A stretch of DNA of 64,000 nt from Anaeromicropila populeti (GTDB lineage Bacteria; Bacillota; Clostridia; Lachnospirales; Lachnospiraceae). Location: assembly GCF_900112775.1 (NCBI RefSeq), contig NZ_FOYZ01000013.1:1-64000 (forward strand), in the 5' to 3' direction. The notes beneath the pieces are model-generated. The model was not told where the DNA came from and did not search any database. It was given only the letters and a program-made list of their open reading frames with translations. The translations under genes were made by a program, and so were the position numbers. This document shows, piece by piece, positions 1-10,700 of this stretch (positions within the stretch are counted from its first letter, which is position 1; the number at the start of each line of letters is the position of its first letter).

Positions 1-72
1 CCAACCCCAGTAGTAACGCCAACTCCAGTGGTAACCCCAACTCCAGTAGTAACCCCAACTCCAACGCCAGAA
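1..72 (+). repeat. Pro/Thr linker minisatellite
   Basis: Imperfect 18-bp units encode a recurring P-T-P-V-V-T motif, at least three copies, with the first possibly cut by the window edge. This is the flexible linker between modules of the esterase. Confidence 0.8.
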
Positions 73-1071
73 CCAACACAGACAGAGCCAGGTATTTTAC
101 TTGTTGGAAGATTTGATACAAGTGATGCGGCTGGACCAAAGTTTGCATGGAGTAATTCCACTATAAAAGCGAATTTTCAGGGGACTGGAATTAGCGTGAA
201 TTTATTATCTGAGGGTGATAATTGGTTTAATGTAATTATTGATGGTACTGTGATGACACCAATTAATGTATCTAAAACAACTACAACTCCAATTACCTTA
301 GCATCTGGTTTAGAAAATGGTGTACATACCATTGAATTAGTAAAAAGAACAGAAGCTTCAATAGGAGCGGTTCAATTTTTAGGATTTACCATTACAGATG
401 GAGAATTATTGGCTCCACCAGCTGCTTCTTCCAGACGTATCCTATTCATAGGTGATTCCATTACTTGTGGATATGGAAATGAAGGAGCCAGCCAAAATGA
501 ATCCTTTACGACTAAAAATGAAAATGCTTATTTAGCTTATGGTGCAGTAGCTTCCAGACTTTTAGGAGCAGATCAGATGACAATCAGCTGGTCAGGTAAA
601 GGTGTAGCACAAAATTATGGAGGAGATACTACAGATACAATGCCTGAAATATATCAGAGGGTATTGCCTTATAATTCAAGCCTTATATGGGATTCTAATC
701 AGTGGACGCCACAGATAGTGGTGATTAACCTTGGTACAAATGATTTTAGTACAGGGGTACCAGACAAAACAACTTTTATGACTGCTTATGGGGATTTGGT
801 AGATAGTATTCGAAGCCAATATCCTAATGCAGATATTTATTGTGCAATAGGACCTATGTTATATGGAGATACTTTAAGTAGTGCAAGAAGTTACATTAAT
901 GGAACGGTTACAGAAAGAAAAGCATCTGGCGATTCCAAAATCCACTATATTGAGTTTCCAACTCAGGATATGTCAAACGGTTTGGGGGAAGACTGGCATC
1001 CAAGCTTAAAAACTCATCAGCTTATGGCAAATCAGCTTGTTAAACAAATTCAGTCAGATTTGAACTGGTAA
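1..1071 (+). CDS. CE2-family SGNH/GDSL carbohydrate esterase, 5' partial
   Basis: The reading frame is already open at base 1, so the N terminus (signal peptide and any upstream catalytic or binding module) lies outside the window; 356 codons are visible. The first ~25 residues are a Pro/Thr/Val linker typical of extracellular multi-modular polysaccharide-degrading enzymes. A beta-rich domain of about 110 residues follows, then an SGNH hydrolase domain: GDSIT with the nucleophile Ser at codon 153, the NLGTND block near codon 245, and DWHPS with the catalytic His at codon 333. A jelly-roll followed by an SGNH domain is the CE2 arrangement, whose members remove acetyl groups from xylan or other glycans. 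A terminator follows at once and the next gene has its own promoter, so it is not part of the biosynthetic operon. The family call is good; the exact substrate is not visible. Confidence 0.85.
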   Translation, partial: PTPVVTPTPVVTPTPVVTPTPTPEPTQTEPGILLVGRFDTSDAAGPKFAWSNSTIKANFQGTGISVNLLSEGDNWFNVIIDGTVMTPINVSKTTTTPITLASGLENGVHTIELVKRTEASIGAVQFLGFTITDGELLAPPAASSRRILFIGDSITCGYGNEGASQNESFTTKNENAYLAYGAVASRLLGADQMTISWSGKGVAQNYGGDTTDTMPEIYQRVLPYNSSLIWDSNQWTPQIVVINLGTNDFSTGVPDKTTFMTAYGDLVDSIRSQYPNADIYCAIGPMLYGDTLSSARSYINGTVTERKASGDSKIHYIEFPTQDMSNGLGEDWHPSLKTHQLMANQLVKQIQSDLNW

Positions 1072-1095
1072 GTTTCCCTACTTTTGATAGATAAG

Positions 1096-1134
1096 AACCA
1101 GGCAGTATGATGTGGCTATCATATCTGCCTGGTT
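1096..1134 (+). terminator. Intrinsic terminator of the esterase gene
   Basis: The arms AACCAGGCAG (1096-1105) and CTGCCTGGTT (1125-1134) pair perfectly. The stem continues inward as TATGAT/ATCATA with a single bulged T, leaving the loop GTGGCT, and a T-rich stretch follows. It starts 25 bases after the esterase stop codon and separates that gene from the biosynthetic operon. Confidence 0.85.
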
Positions 1135-1168
1135 TTGCTATTTTCGACAATAATGTTGTAAAATAAAA

Positions 1169-1198
1169 TTGACAATAAAATAAGGACAAGTGTATAAT
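1169..1198 (+). promoter_or_regulatory. Sigma-A type promoter of the biosynthetic operon
   Basis: A perfect -35 box TTGACA (1169-1174) and a perfect -10 box TATAAT (1193-1198) are separated by 18 bp. Transcription would start near 1205, giving a leader of about 55 nt before the ATG at 1261. The ribosome-binding site GAGGTG lies at 1248-1253, 7 nt upstream of the start. I see no operator palindrome or riboswitch in the leader. No comparable promoter is visible in the later gene gaps, so this may drive the whole gene set. Confidence 0.75.
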
Positions 1199-1260
1199 AA
1201 CTTTATATATTTGAAATAACTAGATTTATCAAGAAACTTTTACTGAAGAGGTGAGAAAAC

Positions 1261-3450
1261 ATGATTACATATGCATTTCCTGGGCAAGGCTCACAGTTTG
1301 TTGGTATGGGTGAAGAATTATTTGATTTATTCCCAGATATAGTTGAAAAGGCGGATGCTATTTTAGGTTACTCAATTAGAAGTCTCTGTCTTGAGGATCA
1401 GCTAAATGTTCTTGGGAATACGCAATTTACTCAGCCAGCATTATTTGTAGTGAATGCCTTAACTTATTTGAAGGAGATTAGAGCTGGAAATAATGAACCA
1501 GATTATGTACTTGGGCATAGTCTTGGTGAATATAATGCATTGTTTGCAGCAGGAGTTTTTGATTTTGAAACGGGTTTGAAGCTGGTAAAATTAAGAGGCC
1601 AGCTAATGTCAAAGGTCCAAGGGGGAGCGATGGCGGCTGTTTTAAATTTTCCTGAAGATAAAATAGAGCAGATGTTGGAGCAAGAAGGGGTAAGTGACAG
1701 GGTATCAATTGCTAATTACAATACACCGTCGCAGATTGTAATAGCTGGCCCGATAATAGAAATTAATAATTTGAAAGAAAAGATGGAGGCGGCGGGCGCA
1801 AAATACAGTATATTAAAAGTAAGTGGAGCATTTCACTCGAGGCACATGAAGGCCATACAAAGTCAATTTGCAGATTATATTCAAAATATGGAATTTAGAG
1901 AACCTAAAATACCCATAATAAGTAATTATACTGCAAGAGAATATGAGCCAGGTAATATACAAGAACTACTGCTGGAACAATTGGTTAAACCTGTTAAATG
2001 GACAGAGAGTATTCGATATTTAATGGGTAAAGGTAATATGGAATTTAAGCAGATAGGTCCAGGGTTTGTGATAAAAAGATTAATTGAAGCGATTCAGAAA
2101 AATTCAGAACCATTAATTGTACATAACTTTAAGAGTAATCTGGGCATAGAAGCCTTTAGAAAAGAATTTTTTACATATTGTAACTATGTTGTTGGTGGAA
2201 TGGGTAATGGAATATCATCAGAGCAATTAGTTACGAAATTAGGAGAAAGCAAAATCATAGGATTTTTGGGGACATACGGAAGAGATATCGAGAAAGTAGA
2301 ACGAGAATTATCTAAAATTAAAATGAAGTTATCTTCCTTTCAAACTGTGGGAATGAATCTTGTCTATAATATGTCAGAACCAGAAAAGATGCGAGATTAT
2401 TTTGAATTGTTATACAAATACGATTTAAAATTAATTGAAATTTCATCTTATCTAAATATAACCCCAAATGTAGTTGAATATCGGTTAAAAGGATTATCCA
2501 AAACTAGTGATAATGCTATACATACAAAGCATCATATATTTGTCAAAGTATCTAGAATAGAAGTTGCTGAACTTTTTATGAGTCCTCCTCCAGAAAAGCT
2601 GATTCAAAAATTATTAGAAGAAAATAGAATTACAAAAGAAGAAGCAGAATTAGGAAGGAATATTTCTGTATGCAGCTGCTTATGCATTGAATCTGGAAAA
2701 GATATGGATATTGGAATGGGACAATTGCTTATTGAATCAATGAAAAAGCGAAGAGATTTGGTTCGTGAAAAATATAAGATAACAAATCAAATTTATATCG
2801 GGTTAGCTGGCGGAATAGGAACCCCTGTAATGGCTGCTAATGCATTTGAGTTAGGGGCAGAGTATATTACAACTGGTTCTATTAATCAATGTACAGTAGA
2901 AGCTGGAACAAGTGAAAAAGTTAAAAATATTTTAAGTGAAATTAATCTATTTGATACAACCTATGTGCCTTCTAAAATATTGTTTGAATGGGGTGGAAAG
3001 TGTTCTGTTGTAAAAAAGGGAACTTTCTTTCCGTATCGAGCAAATAAGCTTTATGAATTATACAGTCAATTTGATAATTTAAGTGAAATAGATGAAGACA
3101 CAAAGAACCAATTAGAACGGAAATATTTCAACAAGTCATTTTTGGAAATATGTAGTGAGATATACAAAACGCAGGGAAATGCAGAAGAATTGCTAAAAGA
3201 TAGAAATACAATGATTTCTGTGTTTAAATGGTATTTTGATTATGCAGTTATGGAAGCAATAAAAGGTAATTCTGAAAGTCAGACAAGTTTTCTAATATAT
3301 TCAACACCAGCAATGGGAAGCTTTAACGAATGGGTTAAGGGGAGTGAATGGGAAGACTGGAGGAATAGACATGTTGATGAAATTGCAATGAAAATTATGA
3401 GTGAAGCGGAAGAAATTATTAAGAATAAATATAGAGCAGCTGATGTATAG
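1261..3450 (+). CDS. Trans-acting malonyl-CoA acyltransferase / FMN enoyl reductase fusion (PksE-like AT-ER)
   Basis: The protein has 729 residues, matching AT-ER fusions of trans-AT PKS clusters. Residues 1-290 are a malonyl-CoA:ACP acyltransferase: FPGQGSQ near the N terminus, GHSLG with nucleophile Ser87, and GAFHS with catalytic His192, as in malonyl-specific enzymes. Residues ~310-729 are a PfaD-like FMN-dependent enoyl reductase, with the GGIGTP nucleotide-binding segment near residue 520 followed by TTGSINQCTVEAGT. The AT should load malonyl onto the carrier domains of all three megasynthases, none of which contains an AT. The ER can act in trans to saturate selected double bonds, since no ER domain is seen in cis. 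It is the first gene after the promoter. No second AT, such as a proofreading acyl hydrolase, is seen in the window. The function is clear; which modules the ER serves is unknown. Confidence 0.95.
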   Translation: MITYAFPGQGSQFVGMGEELFDLFPDIVEKADAILGYSIRSLCLEDQLNVLGNTQFTQPALFVVNALTYLKEIRAGNNEPDYVLGHSLGEYNALFAAGVFDFETGLKLVKLRGQLMSKVQGGAMAAVLNFPEDKIEQMLEQEGVSDRVSIANYNTPSQIVIAGPIIEINNLKEKMEAAGAKYSILKVSGAFHSRHMKAIQSQFADYIQNMEFREPKIPIISNYTAREYEPGNIQELLLEQLVKPVKWTESIRYLMGKGNMEFKQIGPGFVIKRLIEAIQKNSEPLIVHNFKSNLGIEAFRKEFFTYCNYVVGGMGNGISSEQLVTKLGESKIIGFLGTYGRDIEKVERELSKIKMKLSSFQTVGMNLVYNMSEPEKMRDYFELLYKYDLKLIEISSYLNITPNVVEYRLKGLSKTSDNAIHTKHHIFVKVSRIEVAELFMSPPPEKLIQKLLEENRITKEEAELGRNISVCSCLCIESGKDMDIGMGQLLIESMKKRRDLVREKYKITNQIYIGLAGGIGTPVMAANAFELGAEYITTGSINQCTVEAGTSEKVKNILSEINLFDTTYVPSKILFEWGGKCSVVKKGTFFPYRANKLYELYSQFDNLSEIDEDTKNQLERKYFNKSFLEICSEIYKTQGNAEELLKDRNTMISVFKWYFDYAVMEAIKGNSESQTSFLIYSTPAMGSFNEWVKGSEWEDWRNRHVDEIAMKIMSEAEEIIKNKYRAADV

Positions 3451-3504
3451 ATGCTGCTGTTTTGCGAATGAAGAAATCTTAATAATATAAGAAGGTGTAA
3501 AATC

Positions 3505-4758
3505 ATGGTTAATATATTTGAAGAGTATGAATCAAATGTAAGATCGTATTGTCGAGTTTTTAATAATACTTTAAAATATGCTAAAAATTCAACAATTTAT
3601 GCGGAAGATGGAACAAACTATATTGATTTTTTCGCAGGAGCAGGAGCTTTGAATTATGGGCATAATAATGAATTTATAAAGAGCAGAATTATTGATTACA
3701 TTACATCAGATGGAATTATACATGGATTGGACATGTATACAGTAGCTAAAAAGGAATTTATAGATAGTTTTGTTGAAATGATCTTGAAGCCAAGAGATTT
3801 AAATTATAAATTTCAATTTTGTGGATCTACAGGTACAAATGCTGTCGAGGCTGCACTTAAGCTTGCTAGAAAGGTAAAGGGAAGAACAGGTATTTTTGCA
3901 TTTATGGGAGGCTTCCATGGTATGTCCCTTGGGAGTCTGGCGGCTACTGGAAATAAAGAATGCCGAGAAGGAGCTGGACAGACATTACCAAATGTAACCT
4001 TTATGCCCTATCCATATGGATACATGGAAAATATCGATAGCATTGAATATATAGACAATGTTCTATTAGACAGTAATTCTGGAATCGAAAGACCTGCTGC
4101 CATTATTCTGGAAACAATACAAGCAGAAGCAGGAATCGTTGTTGCACCAGAAGAATGGTTAAGAAGGCTGGCTGCATTATGTGAAAAGCATGATATTTTA
4201 TTGATTTGTGACGATATTCAGGTTGGTTGTGGAAGAACAGGAGATTTCTTTTCTTTTGAAAGAGCAGGAATTAAGCCAGACATGGTTACTCTCTCTAAGT
4301 CAATAAGTGGATATGGACTGCCAATGTCTCTGTTACTTTTAAAGCCTGAGCTGGATATATGGAAACCAGGCGAACATAACGGAACTTTTCGAGGAAATCA
4401 ATTGGCTTTTGTTGGTGCAAAGGCAGCAATTGAGTACAGAGATTTATATTGTTTGGGAGAAAAAACCAGACAGAAGGCAAAAGTGATAGAAGAATTTTTA
4501 CATAATGAAATAGAACAATTAGATAAAAAAATTCATATCAGGGGCTATGGCATGATATGGGGTATAGATTTTATGGAGTTTGATAATTTAGAAATAACCA
4601 AAAAAATTGTTAGCAATTGTTTTGAAAACGGATTAATTATTGAACGTGCTGGAAGAATGGATACAGTCGTAAAGATACTTCCACCATTAACAATTGAATT
4701 AAGTACATTAAATGAAGGTCTTAATATTTTAAGAAATTCTATATTGCAAGTATTATAA
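3505..4758 (+). CDS. Class III PLP aminotransferase, diaminobutyrate-2-oxoglutarate (EctB/Dat) type
   Basis: The protein has 417 residues, the usual length for this family. The N-terminal pattern ESNVRSYCR and then IDFFAGAGALNYGHNN is characteristic of L-2,4-diaminobutyrate:2-oxoglutarate aminotransferases, which transfer an amino group to the omega aldehyde of aspartate semialdehyde. The PLP-binding Lys is Lys265 (TLSKSISG), preceded by the cofactor-binding acidic patch LLICDDIQVGCGRTG and followed by the GTFRGNQ phosphate-binding loop. It lies 54 bp after the AT-ER gene (ribosome-binding site GAAGGTG) and 22 bp before the first megasynthase. No ectA or ectC neighbour is present, so osmolyte synthesis is unlikely. 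It probably makes an amino-bearing building block, perhaps the starter selected by the adjacent loading A domain. Diaminobutyrate itself is an alpha-amino acid, which the loader's pocket does not suggest, so the real substrate may differ. Confidence 0.85.
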   Translation: MVNIFEEYESNVRSYCRVFNNTLKYAKNSTIYAEDGTNYIDFFAGAGALNYGHNNEFIKSRIIDYITSDGIIHGLDMYTVAKKEFIDSFVEMILKPRDLNYKFQFCGSTGTNAVEAALKLARKVKGRTGIFAFMGGFHGMSLGSLAATGNKECREGAGQTLPNVTFMPYPYGYMENIDSIEYIDNVLLDSNSGIERPAAIILETIQAEAGIVVAPEEWLRRLAALCEKHDILLICDDIQVGCGRTGDFFSFERAGIKPDMVTLSKSISGYGLPMSLLLLKPELDIWKPGEHNGTFRGNQLAFVGAKAAIEYRDLYCLGEKTRQKAKVIEEFLHNEIEQLDKKIHIRGYGMIWGIDFMEFDNLEITKKIVSNCFENGLIIERAGRMDTVVKILPPLTIELSTLNEGLNILRNSILQVL

Positions 4759-4780
4759 AACTTGAAAGAGAGGTTAAGTA

Positions 4781-7700
4781 ATGTCGGGCAAGAATAAAAA
4801 AAAAATTATTTGCAATAGAACGATTAAGGATAAGACAGAGTATAACTTTAAACAATCCTTGTACCAGATGTTTCAGCAGAAGGTACAAAAACAGCCAGAT
4901 TCTGTTGCAGTAATATATGAAACAGGAGATAAAGAAATAGTACTCACGTATAAACAAGTAGATTATCTGGTAGATCAAGTTGCAGAGATAATTTATAGCA
5001 CATTGTCAGGTGTGTCTAACTATATCGGAGTTTATGTGGAAAGATCGCCATACACATTATTAGCATTATTAGCAGTCTGGAAAACAGGCAATATATATGT
5101 GCCAATTGATATGGCTTTTCCAACAGAATATATCGATTACATAATAAAAGATGCAGACATTAATTTGGTTTTAACACAGGTTCAATATGCATCTGTTTTT
5201 CAAGAAAAAAATGTTTTGGTAAAAAATATTGATTTTATTGATTTGGAGCAAATTGTAATGAATCAAGAAATACAATATCAGCATACAGATAAAAGTAGTC
5301 CGGAAAAAATTTCGTTTATTATGTATACATCAGGAACGACTGGCCATCCCAAAGGAGTGAAGCATAGACAAATACAACTGATTAATCGGTTCAACTGGGT
5401 TTGGAGCCACTATCCTTTCCGAGAAGGAGATATCTTTAGTCAGAGAACAAATGTAAACTTTATGCCCTCTATGTGGGAATTTCTAGGTGGATTGCTACGT
5501 GGAATTCCAACGGTGATTTTTGCTGATGGGGTTGTAAAGGATGCATATCAACTAGCAGATGCAATTGAAAAGCAAAAAGTGACCGTAATATTATTTGTAC
5601 CATCGTTATTAAAAAGACTAATGGAAATGCCCAATGGGGTAGAAAAACTTGCTTCATTAAGATTTTGCACCACTTGTGGAGAACCGTTAACTTATGAATT
5701 ATATAAAATGTTCAATGTAATGCTGCCAAATAGAATTCTGTTAAATGACTATGGCTCAACAGAGATGAATGGAGTTTTATATCTGGACAACTTAAATTAT
5801 TCTGATGAAGAAGAAAAACTCCCTGACTTTAAAGTTATTTCCAATATTAACGCTTATATTTTAAATTCAGAGTTACATATATGCCAAGAAGGAGAGCCAG
5901 GCATTCTATTTATTGGGGGAGTATCACTTGCAACAGGTTATGTAAATCTGCCCCAGGAAAATAGGGACAAATTTGTTGTGATTTCCTTAAATAAAAGGAA
6001 AAAGGAAAGGCTGTATAAAACAGGAGATTTAGCAATTTACACCAAAGAAGGTGGGATACGAATTATTGGCCGTTCAGATCATCAGGTTAAAATCAGAGGA
6101 ATACGAATAGAACTTACTGCTGTTGAAAGTGCAATCAATCAATGTGAATATATCAGTGAATGTTGTGTAGTTGCAAAAGAAATACAGGAGGGAGTTAAGG
6201 TTTTAATTGCATATGTGGTGCTCAAAGAGGATTCCTATATAGCGGATAATGAATTAAAAGAATGGATAAAAACGTATCTTCCAGAATACATGGTACCATC
6301 GCAAATTGTTCAACTAAATGCATTACCACACACTCCTAATGGAAAAATCAAAAGAGTAGATTTAGAGGAAATGAGTAATCAAATAAAGCTGGAGAAGGAA
6401 AAATTAAGTAGTACGGATGATTTGTTATACAATCTTACAAAGATAGCGGCTGATGTGTTAGGAAGAAATAGTACAGAACTCATCAGTACAGAGACTTTTA
6501 AAAATATCGGATTTGATTCACTTACACTGGTTGATTTCTTAAATAGAATAAATAATCTTTATCATATACATATCGCATTAAGTGAATTGTTTGATCATGC
6601 TTCTATTGAAGCAATGGCAGACCATATTGCAAATAAGCTGAAAAATGAGAGAGTTAATCCTGAAAAAAAGAAAAATACGGATGAGTACGGTAACGCCCAT
6701 AAAGAGGTTGCAATTATTGGCATGTCAGGCAGATTTCCTGGTGCAGAAAATGTTGATGAATTGTGGGAGAACATGCTTCAAGGAATCGTTTCTATCAGCA
6801 AGGTGCCAGACACAAGATGGGATGCAGAGAAATATTTTGATGAAGATATAAAAGCAGAGGGAAAATCCATCAGTAAATGGGGAGGATTCTTAAAACAAAT
6901 TGATTTATTTGATCCTGAATTTTTTCAGATTTTGCCTCGTGAATGTGAATTAATGGATCCCCAGCAGCGGTTATGCATGGAAGAGTGTTGGAAGGCATTG
7001 GAGGATGCAGGGTGCTCGGATAAAGAGTTATATGGGAAAAAGGTAAGTATTTTTGTAGGTGCACGACAGGGTGATTATAGAGAGGTAATTGAAAAAAACA
7101 ATGTGAGTGTGGATAGCTTTGTCTCTATGGGGTGTGATTCTGCTATTTTAGCAGCAAGATTATCTTACTTTTTAAACTTAAAGGGTGCAGCAGTAACAGT
7201 GGATACAGCGTGTTCCTCCTCATTAGCAGCTATGCATTTAGCATGTAAAAGCATACAAAACGGAGAATGTGAAATGGCACTAGCATGTGGCGTTAACACG
7301 ATGTCTTCCCCTTATCTATTTATTCAGTCTACCAAAATGGGGATTTTATCTCCAAGTGGAGAATTGAAAGTATTTGACAACGAAGCAAACGGAACGGTAA
7401 TAAGTGAAGGGGTAGCAGTTGTTGTTTTAAAGAAACTTTCAAACGCAGTAAAAGATAAAGATAGAATATATGGCGTAATTGCTGGTTCTGGAATGAATCA
7501 AGATGGAAAAACAAATGGGATTACGGCACCAAGTGGAGAATCACAAGAAGAATTAATGAAATCTACCTATCAAGAATATAATATTGACCCGCAGACGATT
7601 TCATACATAGAATGCCATGGAACAGGAACAAAACTGGGAGATCCAATTGAAGTACAATCCATTGCAAATGTCTTTAGTGAATATCATAACAAAATAGTAC

Positions 7701-10700
7701 TGGGAACGGTAAAGAGCAACATTGGGCATACGGTTGCCTGTTCAGGGATATCAGGAGTGATTAAAATTTTATTAGCAATGAAAAATGAAAAACTCCCTGG
7801 AATTCCTAAACTTGAAAAACTAAATCAGCATATTGATTTAGATAAAATGTCATTTCTGTTTAATAAAGAACAAATGGAATGGACATCACCAAAGGTTGCA
7901 GGAATTAATTCGTTTGGTTTTAGTGGAACTAATGTACATATGGTAATAAAAGAATATTCAGCGAATAATAAAATAAGTCAACAAGAAGCAGAGAAAGAAA
8001 ATCGGTATTATCTTATTCCAGTTTCTGCTAAGAGTGAAACGGCGTTACTGAAAAAGAAAGCAGAACTATTAGAATGGATAAATAAAAATTACAATAAATA
8101 TCCGATGAACGAAATTGCTTTTACCTTACAGAAGGGAAGAAGTCATTTTCAATATAGAAATGCATTTCTTGTAAAAGATTTGGAAGAACTGATTGGTTTT
8201 CTTAAAGAAGAACTTTCACCTCCTATATTAGGAATGGAAACAGCAAAAACACAGACAGAATTATTTGCCTTGGCAGAACGTTACATTTCAGGTGAGGAAA
8301 TTGATTGGTTAGAATTAAATAAAGACAATCAGGCACACGTTATTTCTATGCCAACCTATCCATTTGAATATGAAAATTATTGGGTTGAGGAAATAGAAGA
8401 AAAAAGTCTAAATACAATTAAAAAATATATTGTATTTACGAAGGAGGACAGTCTTGTTTCAGACCACCTGATTAATGGAGAAAATGTAATAGCAGGAGCA
8501 GTATTGTTGGAAAAAATAAGTTCAACTGCAACAACCTGTTATAAGGAATCGTATTCTCAATTTGAAGAGGTTTATTGGAAAAAACCACTTGTGTTGGAAA
8601 ACAAAAGTGTTTCTGCGTATATTACGTTTAAGAAGAATCAAATGAAGTTAGATTTTGAACTATATAGTGCAGATGATAATGCATGTATTTGTGAAGGACA
8701 GTTAATTCAATCAGATAACCTGTTAGTACATGAAAAGTTAAAGACTGACTTAATAATGAATAAGTGCAGCAATAAAATTTCTGGAAATGCATTATATCAA
8801 TATTATCAGAACAGCAAAATTGATTATTTAGACACGTATAGAGTGGTACAAGAAATACATTATAACGAAAATGAATGTTTATCTGTGTTGGTGTCTTTCA
8901 ATGATAGAGGGGATAAAAACCTGATAGTACCACAGATATTAGACGGTGCTTTTCATTCTATTATTGCATCAAAAATAGTAGAATGCGATACAGTCTTATA
9001 TATGCCATATTCAATGGAGTGCTTCAAGGTTTATCAAAAATTTCAGCAGAAATGTATGGCTTATATTCAGTTACATAAATTAAACGAAAATAGCAAGATA
9101 GTGAAAGCAGATATTCAAATAGTTAATATGCAAGGGGAGTACATTGCTGAGGTGACAGGATTTACTGTTGCAGCTGTAAAAATGGGTCAACATAGTCCGG
9201 ATACTGTGTTCTTACAACAGAATTGGGTGGATTCTAGTGTATCAGGAATTGAAAATTTACAAGAAGAATTAGAAGAAATAATGATTTTTACAAACCATGA
9301 GATAGTTAAGGATAAACTACCAGGTAAGAGAATCGTACAAATAAAGATGGGAAGTTGTTTTGAAAAATTAAGTGATTTCGTGTACCAGATTGGGAGGGAT
9401 GAACAAGATTATCATAAATTAGTTTCTAGTATCTCTGGGGGAACAAAAAAGCTATTTCATATTTTGCATTTATTCTCATTTGAAAAGGCAGATACCCTAG
9501 ACGAAAAACAGGAAAATGGAAATTTGTCTATTGTTAAATTAACAAAAGCATTTTTACAATTATCACAGGATAGCAAAATCAAATTAATCTTTGCATTTCC
9601 AGGAACTATTGATGAAGATTATCCTATCTATGCAGGTACGCATGGGCTAATAAAAACTATAAACCTGGAGAAACCACAGTTCCAGTATAAAGGAATTGAA
9701 TTGTGCGATTATGGGGATATGAACGACAATATACGCCAACTTTGGTGTGAGTTTTTTCAGAATGCTGAACATACTCACGTTCGATACCTAGACAATCATC
9801 GGGAAATTAAGCAGTTAGTAGAGGTTCCGTATATAGAAGAAAATGCATATCGGTATAAAGGAAATTATGTGATTGCAGGCGGAATGGGTGGAATCGGAAT
9901 TATAGTTGCAAAGAAAATATTAGAAAGTCCAGAAGCAAGAGTAATTTTGTTAGGACGTTCGGTATTAAATGAGGAAAAACAAAAGCTGCTTAACTGTATC
10001 AAAGAGGATTCTAATAAGATTGATTACTTTGTTGCCGATATTTCCAATTATGAACAGATGAAAGATTGTCTTGCAGACATTAGAGAGGCTTATGGTACAA
10101 TTGATGGAATTATTAATTGTGCAGGGATCATTAAAGATAATCTGTTAATAACTAAATCGCTGGATGAATATAGAGAGGTTGTAAAGGTAAAAGTACAAGG
10201 AACCCTCCATTTAGATCGGGCAACAGCCGGGGATAAGCTTCAATTCTTTTGTGTTTTTTCTTCCATTACCTCTGTATTTGGAAACGTTGGGCAATGCGAT
10301 TATGCATATGGAAATGGTTTTCTTGATGAATTTGTGCAAATCAGACAGAAGAAAGTAAAGGAAGGAATCCGCTATGGAAAATCAGTATCAATTAATTGGC
10401 CACTTTGGCTCAATGGTGGAATGAAAATACCTCATTCTGTTCTTGAAAGAATGCAGACGGAAAAGGGTATGACAGCAATGTCTGACATACAAGGGATTAA
10501 AGCACTTGAGACAGTTCTTAGCAAAAAACAAGCCAATCTGATTGTACTAGCAGGAGATAAAGATAAAATTATTAAATATGTTATGGGATGTAATCAATGT
10601 AAACCAGTTGAGAAGAAGCAGGAAAATAATGTGTCCAAACAGTCAGTAGAGAACTATACAATAGATTACTTAAGTGAAGTTATTCGAAAGGTAACAGGAA

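Noticed and set aside
3435-3462. AGCAGC/GCTGCT inverted repeat followed by GTTTT at the end of the AT-ER gene as a terminator
   Set aside because: Only 6 bp of stem with a 12-nt loop overlapping the stop codon; too weak, and the next gene follows with no promoter of its own.
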